A stretch of DNA of 64,000 nucleotides. It comes from Laguncularia racemosa (lineage: Eukaryota > Streptophyta > Magnoliopsida > Myrtales > Combretaceae). The translations under genes were made by a program, and so were the position numbers. The notes under the pieces are model-generated. The model saw nothing but the letters and a program-made list of their open reading frames with translations. It did no database searches and was not told where the DNA came from. The stretch covers positions 4,588,001-4,652,000 of the forward strand of contig JBBMOL010000038.1 in the NCBI GenBank assembly GCA_037954665.1, written 5' to 3'. Shown piece after piece: positions 24,581 through 36,237 of this stretch; positions within the stretch are counted from its first letter, which is position 1, and the number at the start of each line of letters is the position of its first letter.

Positions 24581-26251
24581 TCATCTAATGATGTAATCAA
24601 GTCAGAGACTAGAGAATGCACCGGTAGACAGATCATGCCGAAACCTCCCTACCATAAGGAGTCAAATTCTGATATTCAATATGCAGCTGCAAGCAATCAT
24701 ATTTCCAAGTATCCTTCCTTAGATCTTGTTATAACTGAAGCTCGTCTGAAACGTCATATTGTGGTGAGTTCATGTCAGAATTGCGATACAACCATCCCCA
24801 ATGGGAGACCTTGGCACGTTTTTCCATGTTTAAGAACTTCAAGTTAAGATCTTTAAGTATTGAAGAGGGGTTCTTTAACTTTTTGGGGCCATTCGATAAG
24901 AACCTCAAAAAGTTAATCTTTTCATTTTTTTTTATTTATACTAGTTTGTACATAATTTTTGTATTGTAAATCTCACAAATAATATTAATATATGTTAAGA
25001 AACTTTTTAAGGACTTTAGGGATAAAGTTGTGTGAATTCTAAATGAAGTTTTTAGGATTGTGAATAGTCTAATCATGCATACCTATAATCCAAAGGATGG
25101 CGGGCAATGGGCAGACTACTTTTTTCAGAACTTAAAATCATCTAATGATGTAATCGAGTCAGAGACTAGAGAATGCACCGGTAGACAGATCATGCCGAAA
25201 CCTCCCTACCATAAGGAGTCAAATTCTGATATTCAATGTGCAGCTGCAAGCAATCATATTTCCAAGTATCCTTCCTTAGATCTTGTTATAACTGAAGCTC
25301 GTCTGAAACGTCATATTGTGGTGAGTTCATGTCAGAATTGCGATACAACCATCCCCAATGGGAGACCTTGGCACGTTTTTCCATGTTTAAGAACTTCAAG
25401 TTAAGATCTTTAAGTATTGAAGAGGGGTTCTTTAACTTTTTGGGGCCATTCGATAAGAACCTCAAAAAGTTAATCTTTTCATTTTTTTTTATTTATACTA
25501 GTTTGTACATAATTTTTGTATTGTAAATCTCACAAATAATATTAATATATGTTAAGAAACTTTTTAAGGACTTTAGGGATAAAGTTGTGTGAATTCTAAA
25601 TGAAGTTTTTAGGATTGTGAATAGTCTAATCATGCATACCTATAATCCAAAGGATGGCGGGCAATGGGCAGACTACTTTTTTCAGAACTTAAAATCATCT
25701 AATGATGTAATCGAGTCAGAGACTAGAGAATGCACCGGTAGACAGATCATGCCGAAACCTCCCTACCATAAGGAGTCAAATTCTGATATTCAATGTGCAG
25801 CTGCAAGCAATCATATTTCCAAGTATCCTTCCTTAGATCTTGTTATAACTGAAGCTCGTCTGAAACGTCATATTGTGGTGAGTTCATGTCAGAATTGCGA
25901 TACAACCATCCCCAATGGGAGACCTTGGCACGTTTTTCCATGTTTAAGAACTTCAAGTTAAGATCTTTAAGTATTGAAGAGGGGTTCTTTAACTTTTTGG
26001 GGCCATTCGATAAGAACCTCAAAAAGTTAATCTTTTCATTTTTTTTTATTTATACTAGTTTGTACATAATTTTTGTATTGTAAATCTCACAAATAATATT
26101 AATATATGTTAAGAAACTTTTTAAGGACTTTAGGGATAAAGTTGTGGGAATTCTAAATGAAGTTTTTAGGATTGTGAATAGTCTAACCATGCATACCTAT
26201 AATCCAAAGGATGGCGGGCAATGGGCAGACTACTTTTTTCAGAACTTAAAA
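24581..26251 (+). repeat. Three tandem copies of a 557-bp unit carrying an exon
   Basis: Units start at 24581, 25138 and 25695 and the array ends at 26251. The copies are nearly identical: copy 1 has AATCAAG and CAATATGC where copies 2 and 3 have AATCGAG and CAATGTGC, and copy 3 ends with GTGGGAATT and AACCATGC. Each unit holds exon 5 of REM gene A (VIKSETRECTGRQ to ARLKRHIV, followed by a GTGAGT donor) and about 280 bp of an AT-rich MITE-like insertion absent from the matching intron of gene B. The array is much younger than the gypsy insertion in the same gene. Confidence 0.95.
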
Positions 26252-26665
26252 TCATATCGTTAAACATATAAATCGCACTATTCTTCTTGATCCTTATTAA
26301 AAAAGAATGTTCCTTTACCTATTGGAGTGAGAAATAAAGGTAGGCATGTAAGAATTTGATATTATGGCCATGAGCAATATACTCATTTGTGATGCAGCCT
26401 ATTCAAAAAAGGTTTTTGAAGCATTTAAAGCGAAGTACACATACTATGACACTCGAAGTTGCTGGTAGATTGTGGCGTGTAAGGGTTTGCTTATGTCGAC
26501 AACTCAGAGGGGGGGGGAATATTTTCCTATGGTTGGAGTAAGTTTGCGAGGAAGAACTTCCTGCAAGTTGGAGATACGTGTGCATTTGAGCTTATCAAGA
26601 AGGAAGAAATGCTTATAAAAGTCTCCATCCACAAAGGCAGTTCATTGGCCCATCAAGTCATTTGA

Positions 26666-28014
26666 ATTTTGTTCACTAACAGATGAGACTTGGATGGAGA
26701 AAGAAGATAATCCTTTTCCACTCTGTAGAAGTTTAGTTTTCAGTAAATCAAGGACAAATTGCTATGATGTTTATTTCTTGTGTAATATATACTATTATCG
26801 CACTCTCATGCAGATGAAATCTGTGAAGTTTCCAAACTAGCCAACCCTCATACAAGGCCTGTGAGACAGCAAAACACCATTATTTCTGCTAGCATCCTAC
26901 TAGCATGAACGATGAAGATTATCATTTTGCTGTCTATGTTTTTCAGGAGAACATGGTTTTTAGTAAAGGAATGCTATTCTGCATATGGAACTTTTCCCCA
27001 TCTGAGGCTAAAGTTAACCATCAAGACAAATATATTATAGGAGGGTGAAGAAGAGAAATAACCAAGACATGATATACATAATGTACATGCAAAACCCTAA
27101 AAGAAACAGGGCAAAAACTAAGTGTAAGATTGAACGGATCCACTGGTGTTATAGCAACAGAATAATTGTTCACTCATATACAACAATGTACCAATGGAGT
27201 CCTAATTTTATCTAATTGAGACTTAACCCTAGTCGTTAACTTCATCTCACCAGCCGAAAAGTTACCACCTGTTGCTACTGTTAATTCCACATACTACCCC
27301 CACCCACTACCCTAACCTTGGCAGTTAGTCACCAACATCGCCCGATCACTGGCCCATCTTGCAACTACAAACCCAATCCAACTCGTCATCAACCACCCAC
27401 CAACATCACCAATCACCGGCCCATCTTGCCACACCAAGAACCCATTCCGACGTGTCATCAACCACCCACCATCATCACCAAATGCTGAAACTTTTAGACC
27501 TAGATGACTTCAAGCGTTGTGGGAACTCGAGTGCAATCGTTTTGTAAAGAAGCTTTCTTAAGTTGAGAAATCATGTAAGGGTTGAAGCAAATGGATTCAT
27601 AAATCATATGCAAAAGGGTTTGGCTTCATGCAGCCTAGCAAAATAAGCCTTACTTTCGGGGAACTTAACAATTACACATTATTTTTGTTTTCAGAATTAA
27701 ATAATGAAGTTCACTTAAATCTTGCTATGGGTTAAATATGAAAGAAGATACAATATATGGCATAATTACGGGTGTATAGATGCTTCATTATTGCCATATT
27801 TTCCATTGATTATTTAATTAAACCAAAGTTGAATACGGGCACTAATGAAAATGGAGGATGATGATAATGAGTAGTTTTAAGAGTTGGAAATGGAGGATTA
27901 TGACCAGTAATTGAAGAGTATGATCAGCTGAGATTTATTCTCAACTGTTGATTTTTCTTGATACACATGCCAGCATTGAGGGAGTCGAATAGAGTAGCAA
28001 CGGAGAGGATCCAA
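26666..28014. other. Spacer between REM gene A and PPR pseudogene 2
   Basis: The first part matches sequence downstream of gene B (CACCATTATTTCTGCTAGCA and similar), as expected for a duplicated 3' flank. At 27335-27482 there are about two copies of a C-rich 67-bp tandem repeat (GGCCCATCTTGC at 27351 and 27418). No gene was found. Confidence 0.55.
27335..27482. repeat. 67-bp tandem repeat, about two copies
   Basis: GGCCCATCTTGC recurs at 27351 and 27418, and CATCAACCACCCACCA occurs once in each unit. The open stretch 27359-27547 that runs through it is compositional and not a credible gene. Confidence 0.7.
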
Positions 28015-29362
28015 ATCTAACCTTTCAAGTTTCAAGCCACCATCTCTTCCAACTCCAATCCTCAAAACACCTTTCAGGCCTTCAACTTCCCATGAATACC
28101 AATTTCAACACCAAATCTAACCTTAACGCGTTAATCCAAACCCTCCAAAACCCAACACGAACACCAGCTTATCCCACAAGCATATCAACACTCCATGTTA
28201 ACTGCACCATTCTCCAACACTTGATCCAAATCCATGCCCATATAGCAGGAGTCAATTTCTTAAAACGCGTCCCTCTTTTCGCTCCACTTTAAAACATCAT
28301 AAGATCCCAGGCTAGAAGGTGATACATGGGTTTTTCCTGATTGTTATGCCTTTCCTATTGTCTTAAAGGCTGGGACTAGAAAGCTTGATTTTGTACTGTT
28401 CGGTAGCTTCATTGTGATGCTAAGAAGCATGGGTTGGTGAGGAAGGAGTATTGTGAGAGTGGATTTATAAGTTTTTATGCAAAGGGCGGTGATTCCAGAG
28501 GTGCATATAAGGTGCTTGTTGAAAAAATCCAGGGGAAGTTTGATGTCTGAAGAGGGTTAGGCCGTCAGGGAAGATATAGAGATGTTTTTGGAGATGAGAA
28601 AATGTGGGTTTGTTCCGGATGATGTAACGATGGCGGGTGTGTTATGGGGGTGTGGGAGTCAGGGATTCGGTTTTGGCTCCTCCGGTGCATAAGTATGTTC
28701 TCGGCGAAAAGAAGCAAGAGATTTGAGATTTCGATGATGAATTTGGTTATAAAAATGCGGCCATATGGATTTAGCTAATATGGTTTTTTTCAGAGGACAA
28801 GAATGTGTCTTCTATGATTGTAAGTTGTGCAATTCATGGACATGTTAGGGAATGTTTTCGTCCCATGAGAGTGTCAGCAGTGAATCTTAACCAAGTCACG
28901 TTCGTTATAGTTCTTTAGTGCTAGTGTGCGCAGGTAGACATTGGCACAGAACTGCTGGGTCCGGGTCCAGGTCCTCCGCGGTTCCGCCCCGTCACCGTAT
29001 CTATGCGCGGGGAACTGTGTAATGCAGAATTGTATTGAATAAGGCCTAGATTAATGGTTGTATTGTTGATCTACTCGGCCAAGTAGGGTTGTTTGAGGAA
29101 GCTAAACAAACGTTGGAAGGGTTGCCGACGAACCCGAGTTCGATTATATTTGGGCGTTTATTGGGTGCTTGTGAGAAGTGAAGATGAGTGTATGGGCTAT
29201 GGGTTGCTAAGCGTTTTACAAGAATTAGAACCATGGAATGATGGGGTTTATGTGGTTTTGTCGAATATTCATGCTTGTACTGTTTTGTGAGATGATATGG
29301 AGATAATTAGGATATTAATGAAACAAAGAAGGGCTAGCTAAGATTCCAGATTATAGTTTATT
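28015..29362 (+). pseudogene. PPR pseudogene 2
   Basis: Colinear with the intact PPR gene at 52415-53848 over nearly its whole length. The start region (CCACCATCTCTTCCAACTCC, a match to the LPELQSSKH segment), the FISFYAKGGD segment near 28470, the MRKCGFVPDDVT-like segment near 28600, LLGRAG-like sequence near 29075, the LEPWNDGVYV segment near 29230 and the final MKQRR at 29320 are all present in order. Many frameshifts and stops break it. At about 28931-29020 a GC-rich stretch unlike the rest of the window replaces the sequence found in the intact gene. It lies directly upstream of REM gene B. Confidence 0.85.
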
Positions 29363-30538
29363 AATAGGTTAATCATATAATTGAAGCAATGTTTATTGGG
29401 TTCAAATAGTACTTTTAGTGAAGTTAAATTAATAAAAATTAAGTCAAGTGTTCACTTAAATAAAAATTAATACTTATAAAGTAAATACTTTTACGGATAC
29501 TTTTTTTTTATATTTTGGATTAAAGTCTATTTTATGAATATAAAAACCATTTTGAAATATATATACCTATAGAACTTAAGGATATAGACTACCAATCAAA
29601 TTAATACTTATGAATATAAAGTTTTTTTTAAGGAATGTTGATTTATTGCAACATGACTGCCAAACTAATAGATGCGTGCCTCGTAGAACTATCGTATTCC
29701 ATGGTCACTGGTCACCATGCAGATGTCTCATGTTTGTGTCATGGCCTCGGAACCACCCAAGTGGGCAAAGTCTGCACAAGGACAGGGACCTTTTATTGAA
29801 GATGCTTGACTTTACCCATGCCTTAAATTTGGCCTCGGTTGGTTCAAAATTCTTCTATTATTTTCTTTTACGGTTTGGATGCTTTACATCTATATAATTC
29901 TAATAATATGATATATTATATATATATATATGTTTATGAGAAACATGTCAACAATACTTTTGGTACTTTTTAATAATACATCATTAAAAAAAAATTCAAT
30001 AGATTTACTTTTCCGTTAAGTCTGTAATATATATATAAAAAAAATATGAAAAACATTTTAAGGTTTTTGATAAAGACTTTTTAGAGCATATACGATGGAA
30101 GGTGTTTAGTAAAATAAAATCACCAATATTCTAAGTTACTTTGTAAAAGTTGGAATCTTTAATGAAGGATACTAAAAAGTTTTTTTTTTTTTTGAAAGTA
30201 TTGTTTGAATTTAAAAATTTATATTACAGATCTTATAAATAATATAAATAAATTTTAAGAATTTTTATTTAAAAACCTTTAAGATAAAGAGGAAAAGCCC
30301 TTAAAAAAGTTCCCTTTAAATTATGATTAATGTGACACTTATGCACCCCGAATGGGTCCTCTGTAGAAGATCATAAAGTTTGGGTTGAAGGCACTTTTCC
30401 ATGCATTGGACTTTATATTTTGCATATTTATTGACCCAATGAGACCCAAATTTTCCTTGCGGGGCATTGGTGAGGCACTCTTTGACTCAACTCGTCTCAG
30501 CACTCCTTTCAGTTCAACCCAACAACCTTACTCTTCAA
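29363..30538. other. Spacer and upstream region of REM gene B
   Basis: No gene found. At about 29670-29790 a stretch (GGAACCACCCAAGTGGG) is also recognisable upstream of REM gene A near 17590, so it is a shared promoter-side segment of the duplicated block. A TA microsatellite lies near 29910. At about 30050-30320 there is an AT-rich MITE-like sequence related to the one inside the 557-bp repeats. Confidence 0.5.
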
Positions 30539-32765
30539 ATGGAAGGAGAACATCTTCAGCACAAGTATTATGAGCCTCGGACTCCCCATTTCTTCAAGAT
30601 AATTCTCCATGAGACCCTTCAAAGTGGAAAGCTTGTAACATCTTCTCTTTCATTTTCTGCTTTTGCATATGTGATTTTCGGTGCTTCATTTACTATCTAT
30701 GTACATATATATGAGGCTCTGTTCTTGTTTCATAACATGTATGCAGAGTTTTCCGAAGAGCTTTGTCCAACACCATGGAAGAAGTTTCTGTTTAAGTAAG
30801 ATTTACTTAACGGTCCCATCTGGTGATGCATGGGAAGTGGAGTTACAAAGGGAAGAAGATGGTGGTGACATGTGGTGGTTGCGTAATGGTTGGCTAGAAT
30901 TCGTAGAGTTCTACAACATAAAGTTTGGTCATTTCTTAGTTTTTGGTTACCAGGGGAATTCAAAATTCCAAGTTATAATATTTGATAAGACTACTTCAGA
31001 GATCAAGTACCCCTGTAAATCTAAACATAACGAAGAACACAATGTTGATGATGTTGATGCATGCTTGTTATCTGTCATGCCTGAGATTGAAGAAAGTGAT
31101 GATGCGGTGGTGTTTGATCATAATGCATGTCAGATAAATGTGTCCAACTGCATATCTTCGAACAGCGGCGACAAAAATACGAACAGCTCGGGGAAAGGAT
31201 GTGAAGGTATATTATCTCTGTTTCCATAATAGGATAATCTTCGTGCAAATACTTTCTTTTGGTTGTTTAGGATTGGTTTGCTGATTCTGGCAGATGATGA
31301 TTATGTCAATGGAGAGTTAGAGACTGCTAAGAGCTTCAGATCAAGTAAGTCCAGAGAAAAACTTGAAGCAATTATTAGAGCAAGTGGCTTCGATTCCCCG
31401 AATCCACATTTTCAAATTATCATGCGAGCGTCTTATGTGAACTCCAGCTTTTTGGTGAGCTTTATTGAACATATATTACACTAAAACTGTTGCAATTGCA
31501 GAGCATGAGAGTTTCCACTGAAAATAAGATGCTTTTCTAGTGCTGTGTTGTCTTCATCCTTTCAAACTGTTTTCGTAGCGCAGCATCTGCCTGGTAGATT
31601 TATAATGGATCATATTGGCCAAAAGGAATGTTCTCTGAAACTTTCTCTTCCATGTGGGAGATTCTGGACTACGAAGTGCCGTTTCAGGATGCGTGGTAAT
31701 TGGCCAGAAGCAAGAATCCAGTTAGGTTGGAAGCCTTTCGTCAAGGATAACAGCTTGGTGGTAGGTGATGTTTGTGTTTTCGAGTTGATTGATAGTGTTA
31801 AAATTCATTTTCAAGTAACCATTTTCAGAACGGCCATGGATAGAAGATTCAGTCCTTATCCTGGTGAGTCGATATACAATAGTTCTGACTTTTATCATCC
31901 AACAAAATTTGGTCATAGGAGAAGTTGAATGATTCGTGTTTAACCCTGTAAATAAACTAAAGCAAGTGAATCAGTTGAACATCCAAATGATTCAGAATTT
32001 TTATTGAGATTTCACTTCAAGATTTCCGATTTAAAGACCAAATGCAAAAGATTTTTTTCCTCTTTTTTTGTGCAAAATTTTCTGAGAAATGGCTATGGCT
32101 TTAAATAATGAAAGTAACAAGTTCAACTAATGATGTAGTCAAGTCAGAGACCAGAGAATGCACTGGCAGGCAGGTCATGCCGAAACCTCGCAGCCATGAA
32201 GAGTCAAATTCTGATATTGAATATGTAGCTATAAGCAATCATACTTCCAAGTATCCTTCCTTTGATCTTCTTATAACTGAAGCTCGTCTGAAACGTAATA
32301 ATATGGTAAGTTCATGTCAAAATTGCTATATTTGTGCCTGCCTATGACCCAAATGATGGCAATTGGCAGAAAAAAAGAATATCTTACCTATTGGAGTGAG
32401 AAGTAAAAGAAGGCATATAAGAATTGGATATTATGGTGATGAGCATTTTGTACTCGTCTGTGATGCAGCCTATTCAGAAAAGGTTTTTGAAGCATTTAAA
32501 GCGAAGTACACAGACTGTGACACTCGAAGTTGCTGGTAGGTTATGGCATGTAAAAGTTTGCTTCTGTCAACAATTTAGAAAGGCAATATTTTCCTACGGT
32601 TGGAGTAAATTTGTGAGGGAGAACTTTCTGCAAGTTGGAGATACATGCGTATTTGAGCTCATCAAGGAGGAGGAAATGCTTATAAGAGTCTCCATCCACA
32701 AAGGCAGTGCGTTGGCACTAACAGATGGTAAGAATGATAGGGAATTGGATGGAGAAGGAAGATAG
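30539..32765 (+). CDS. REM gene B: B3-domain transcription factor (VRN1-like), three B3 domains
   Basis: Predicted nuclear DNA-binding protein of 486 residues. Exons by splice consensus and comparison with genes C and D: 30539-30634, 30747-31206, 31294-31454, 31584-31863, 32139-32305, 32469-32765. All junctions keep the frame. B3 domain 1 is about residues 14-121 (TPHFFKIIL to EIKYP) and is split by intron 1. Domain 2, about 219-323, contains FQIIMRASYV, LKLSLPCGRFW and GDVCVFELI. Domain 3, about 372-460, contains TLEVAGRLWHVKV and LQVGDTCVFELI. An acidic, low-complexity linker follows domain 1. Exon 5 could instead start at 32115 (8 extra residues in frame); 32139 is preferred because C and D use the matching TAG acceptor. 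The start ATG is the one shared by all four copies. The REM family includes VERNALIZATION1-type regulators; targets here are unknown. Confidence 0.88.
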
Positions 32766-34379
32766 TCCTTTGTCCACTCTCTAGAATTCTAGTCTTTCGG
32801 CGAATCGAGGGCAATAATGTTTACCTATAGTGTAAATACCATTATGGCACTCTTATGCAGATGAAATATATGTGAAGGCTAGGCCTAAGACAGTAAAACA
32901 CCATTTTACTTCTGCTAGCAGCCTGAATGGTGAAGATTATTGTGACGACATGTTTCGGAGTATTAGGTTATTCTTGTCCAGAGGACCTCTATAAGGTTTT
33001 TAAGGTGGCACATTAATACTTTAAGACATCTCCTCTCAAAAGACTTCCTTAATTTATCCGTAAATTTTTTAAGTGTTCTTTAACATTTTTTTTATATTCT
33101 TATGGATCCCACACCAATTATTTTTAACTAATTACAACTTAAAATTTGACCTTATTAAGAAAATAAATAAATAAATAGCCTTTTAAACTCCTTTATGAAG
33201 AATTTCAAAAAATATAAGAACCTCTCAAAAAGTATATTCTTGTTTTGGATATGATGCCAAAAACCCAAGATAAGCATGCCTTTATTAATTATACAACTAA
33301 ATTTGCTTTGCATGTAGAACTTTTACACATGATTAGGCTCAAGTTAACCATTAAGACAATAATAAGATTACCCCAGTTCACTTATTAAGGATAATATTGT
33401 ATTTGCATTTGAAATTTAGGTCATTTTTCAATTAAGAACTTTCAAGCATTTATATCTACTTTAGTTGGCTAATTTCCATCTATCTAGTTGGAACTTGCAA
33501 CAAACAAGCTAGGTTTTAACATGTGGCTTGTAACATTAAAACAAGTCCCATATTCCACTTAAACATATTTTAATATTATATATATAACATTGTGTTTACT
33601 TATCATGCTGTATAGTCTAGAAATAAATAAAAGAAAAGAAAAAGTATATTTTTAGTTCTCAATATTTTATCATATTTCTATTTGGATTCAAGTTTTTTTT
33701 TTTAATTTGAGTCTTTAATATTTTCTAATATTTACCATTTTTGTTAATACCAATAATTTCTCCATTTATATTTAATATGTGATAACACCCTATTAATTTA
33801 AATAAATAATATAATTAAACATATTAGTTAACTAATAAAATAATAAATATAGATAAGAAAAAAAAAAGAAAGCAAAAATATAAAAAAAAAAAAACTTAAC
33901 TCCACAAATCTAAGCATAAAAATCAAATATTTACCATGAATTTCAATCCAAGCCGAATCAAACAAAAATTAAGAGCAACAACTAGCACATAATATTTTTA
34001 TTTTCTACCATTTTCCCTTCTTCAACCAAGCAAAACACCATGGAGGATAAGTAAACCCCCATATAACCATATTTCCTACTACGGAAATGGAGGAACGAAA
34101 AAGGAATTAGAAACATTGAGAATAGTATCATTGACATTTTAATCAAGGGATAGCAATAATGTACTTGGGCTTCCCAGATGACAACATAATGTCCTAGATT
34201 TGTAATGCTTTGTTACAGTACCCACTGAATGATTTACAAGAAAATAATCATTAATGAGTTATAATATTTTAAAAGATAGAAAAAATAAATAAATGCTTAT
34301 GGGAAAAAGAAATAAATAATATTATTTATAAAAATACTTTCACAAATATACCAATTAGAAAAATATTTAAAAAAATATA
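32766..34379. other. Spacer downstream of REM gene B
   Basis: AT-rich, no gene. The first 200 bp match the 3' flank of gene A. At about 32985-33240 there is an AT-rich segment bounded by GGACCTCTATAAGG and GAACCTCTC words that resembles a MITE; its edges are not defined. Confidence 0.5.
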
Positions 34380-36237
34380 CTACTTGAAATCGGCATTTCA
34401 AGTATCAATTTCATTGAGGCTTAATATCCTACTAGCTCCTTCCTTCTTTCCCCTTTCTATTCACATCTCCTTTTACTTTCCTTTTCTCTCTCTCTCTCTC
34501 TAAAAACCTTAAAACCTTAACTTCATATTTCCTCTCATTTAAGCTATTTTAGCATGAATTGAAGAATAATCAAAGGTTTAAGTAATGGTATTATTCAACT
34601 GGTGGTGAAGTTTGCATAGAAAAAGGTGTGTTTTCATGGTGTTTTAAACTCCTTGTCTCTAGAAGTTGTAGCAACCCTAAGGTAAATACTAGTCTAATAT
34701 TTTGTCGTTTTTATAATATTGTAGATGCGTAAATGTAAGATAATATGATATTATGGTGCTAAATTGTTTATGTTGTGATGTTTGTGTAGTTTCTAATTTT
34801 CTCGATTTGTAGATTTTTTTTTTTCACCCTACTAAGTTAAAATTAGTAATTGAAGTGATGATTTTAAGTAACATATTATTAGGATTACTTTGTTAATTAG
34901 TATAAGCGAGGGAATTTTTTTAAGAAAAAGATAATATGTTTTCCTATCCCTTGAGAAAAAAAATTTTCAAAATAGTTATTTAAGGCTTTAATATTATTGG
35001 TAATTTATATCTATGGTTATATACATTAAATTTTTATTTTGTCATGTGGCTTCTTGTTAAATAGTATACAATATAGTTTCATAAATATATAGATATCATT
35101 GTTATATAACTATGTAACAAACAATTATTTGTTATTATAGTAACCTATAAAATTTATTTGAAACAGATAAATATAAAAATATAAAAATTACATATAATGA
35201 ATATGATATATGTAATATATAATCAAGGTCAAAGTATGCACATTTCATCACAATTTAACTTTCCGATAGTTGAACAATAATGCATATTAGCCAATAGGGA
35301 TGGACACATATATATATAATTGGTAAGTTAGATTTACTTTTTTTTTTTTGCCAATATTAGATTTATCTAATATTCAATTGGAATGAAACTTTAAAAAAAA
35401 AATTGGAAGCGGTTAAGAATATTTTATACACTTTGTATGAGTATGAAATAATAAAATTTAAAACTTTTCTATAAAAACTTAAAAAAAAAAGAGTTTTAAG
35501 TTAAATTAATTTATCATATTTTAGATGACAAGGCTATGCTAAGTATAGGGAATACTCATATATGAGTCAAATGACCGAGTCTAATATAAATAATTATAAA
35601 ATATTTTTAATTTTTATATCTTAATTTATTTGTTCGAATTAATATAATCTCATTACTTACGATAATGAACATAATATATGAAAAAAGTAAAAAGTTAATT
35701 TTTGATATATGTAAATACAAATATATCTTATATACTTTAATACTATGGATAATACCCTCCAGCTTTAGTTGTATTGTACTCAATTAAGTTGTATACTTTT
35801 ATATATGTCCAAATAGGTATGCAATTATCTGATCATAAGAAATTTGAAAAGCTTTACTTATAATATCTCTAATTAAGCTTCACTTTTAACAAACAAAAGT
35901 TCAAAAAGCTATATTGGTACTTAATTAAAACTAAATTATAGTTTATATATAATAAATGCTCAAATATAGTTTATGAAGGACGCCATAAGCAAAATTTTTC
36001 AATTTATTGCAATAGAAAATCTCACAAGTGCATAATATATATATATATAAGAGATGGAAAATAAATGTTTAATGTGTAATGTTAAATATTCACACCAATA
36101 ATTTCATTATGTAATGTAAATTGTAATTACTGAACTTAAATTTTGCATATCATGCACGATTAGATTTTGCAAATTACACATGGATGGTAAATAATGTAAA
36201 TTATCATTGAAATGTTTCAAGCCACTGGATAAGTAAA

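Larger units (their letters stand above)
17793..26665 (+). pseudogene. REM gene A: three-B3-domain transcription factor, inactivated
   Basis: Same six-exon plan as genes B, C and D. Exon 1 starts at ATG 17793, is broken at 17833 by a gypsy element, and resumes at 23020. Exon 2 starts at 23185 (first B3 domain), exon 3 about 23710-23890, exon 4 about 24046-24325 (second B3), exon 5 at 24590-24763 (start of third B3), exon 6 from 26398. The damage is extensive: the retroelement in exon 1; a TAA at 23383-23385 where gene C has CAA; loss of the AG acceptor before exon 3 (CAA for CAG); loss of the TAG acceptor before exon 5 (TAA); three tandem copies of exon 5; and a run of nine G at about 26509 that shifts the frame in exon 6. 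It can no longer make the full protein. The family binds DNA in the nucleus. Confidence 0.88.

Noticed and set aside
24772..26083. Repeated 65-codon frames (MSELRYNHPQ...) in each 557-bp unit
   Set aside because: They cover intron and MITE-like DNA after the exon 5 donor and exist three times only because the unit is repeated.
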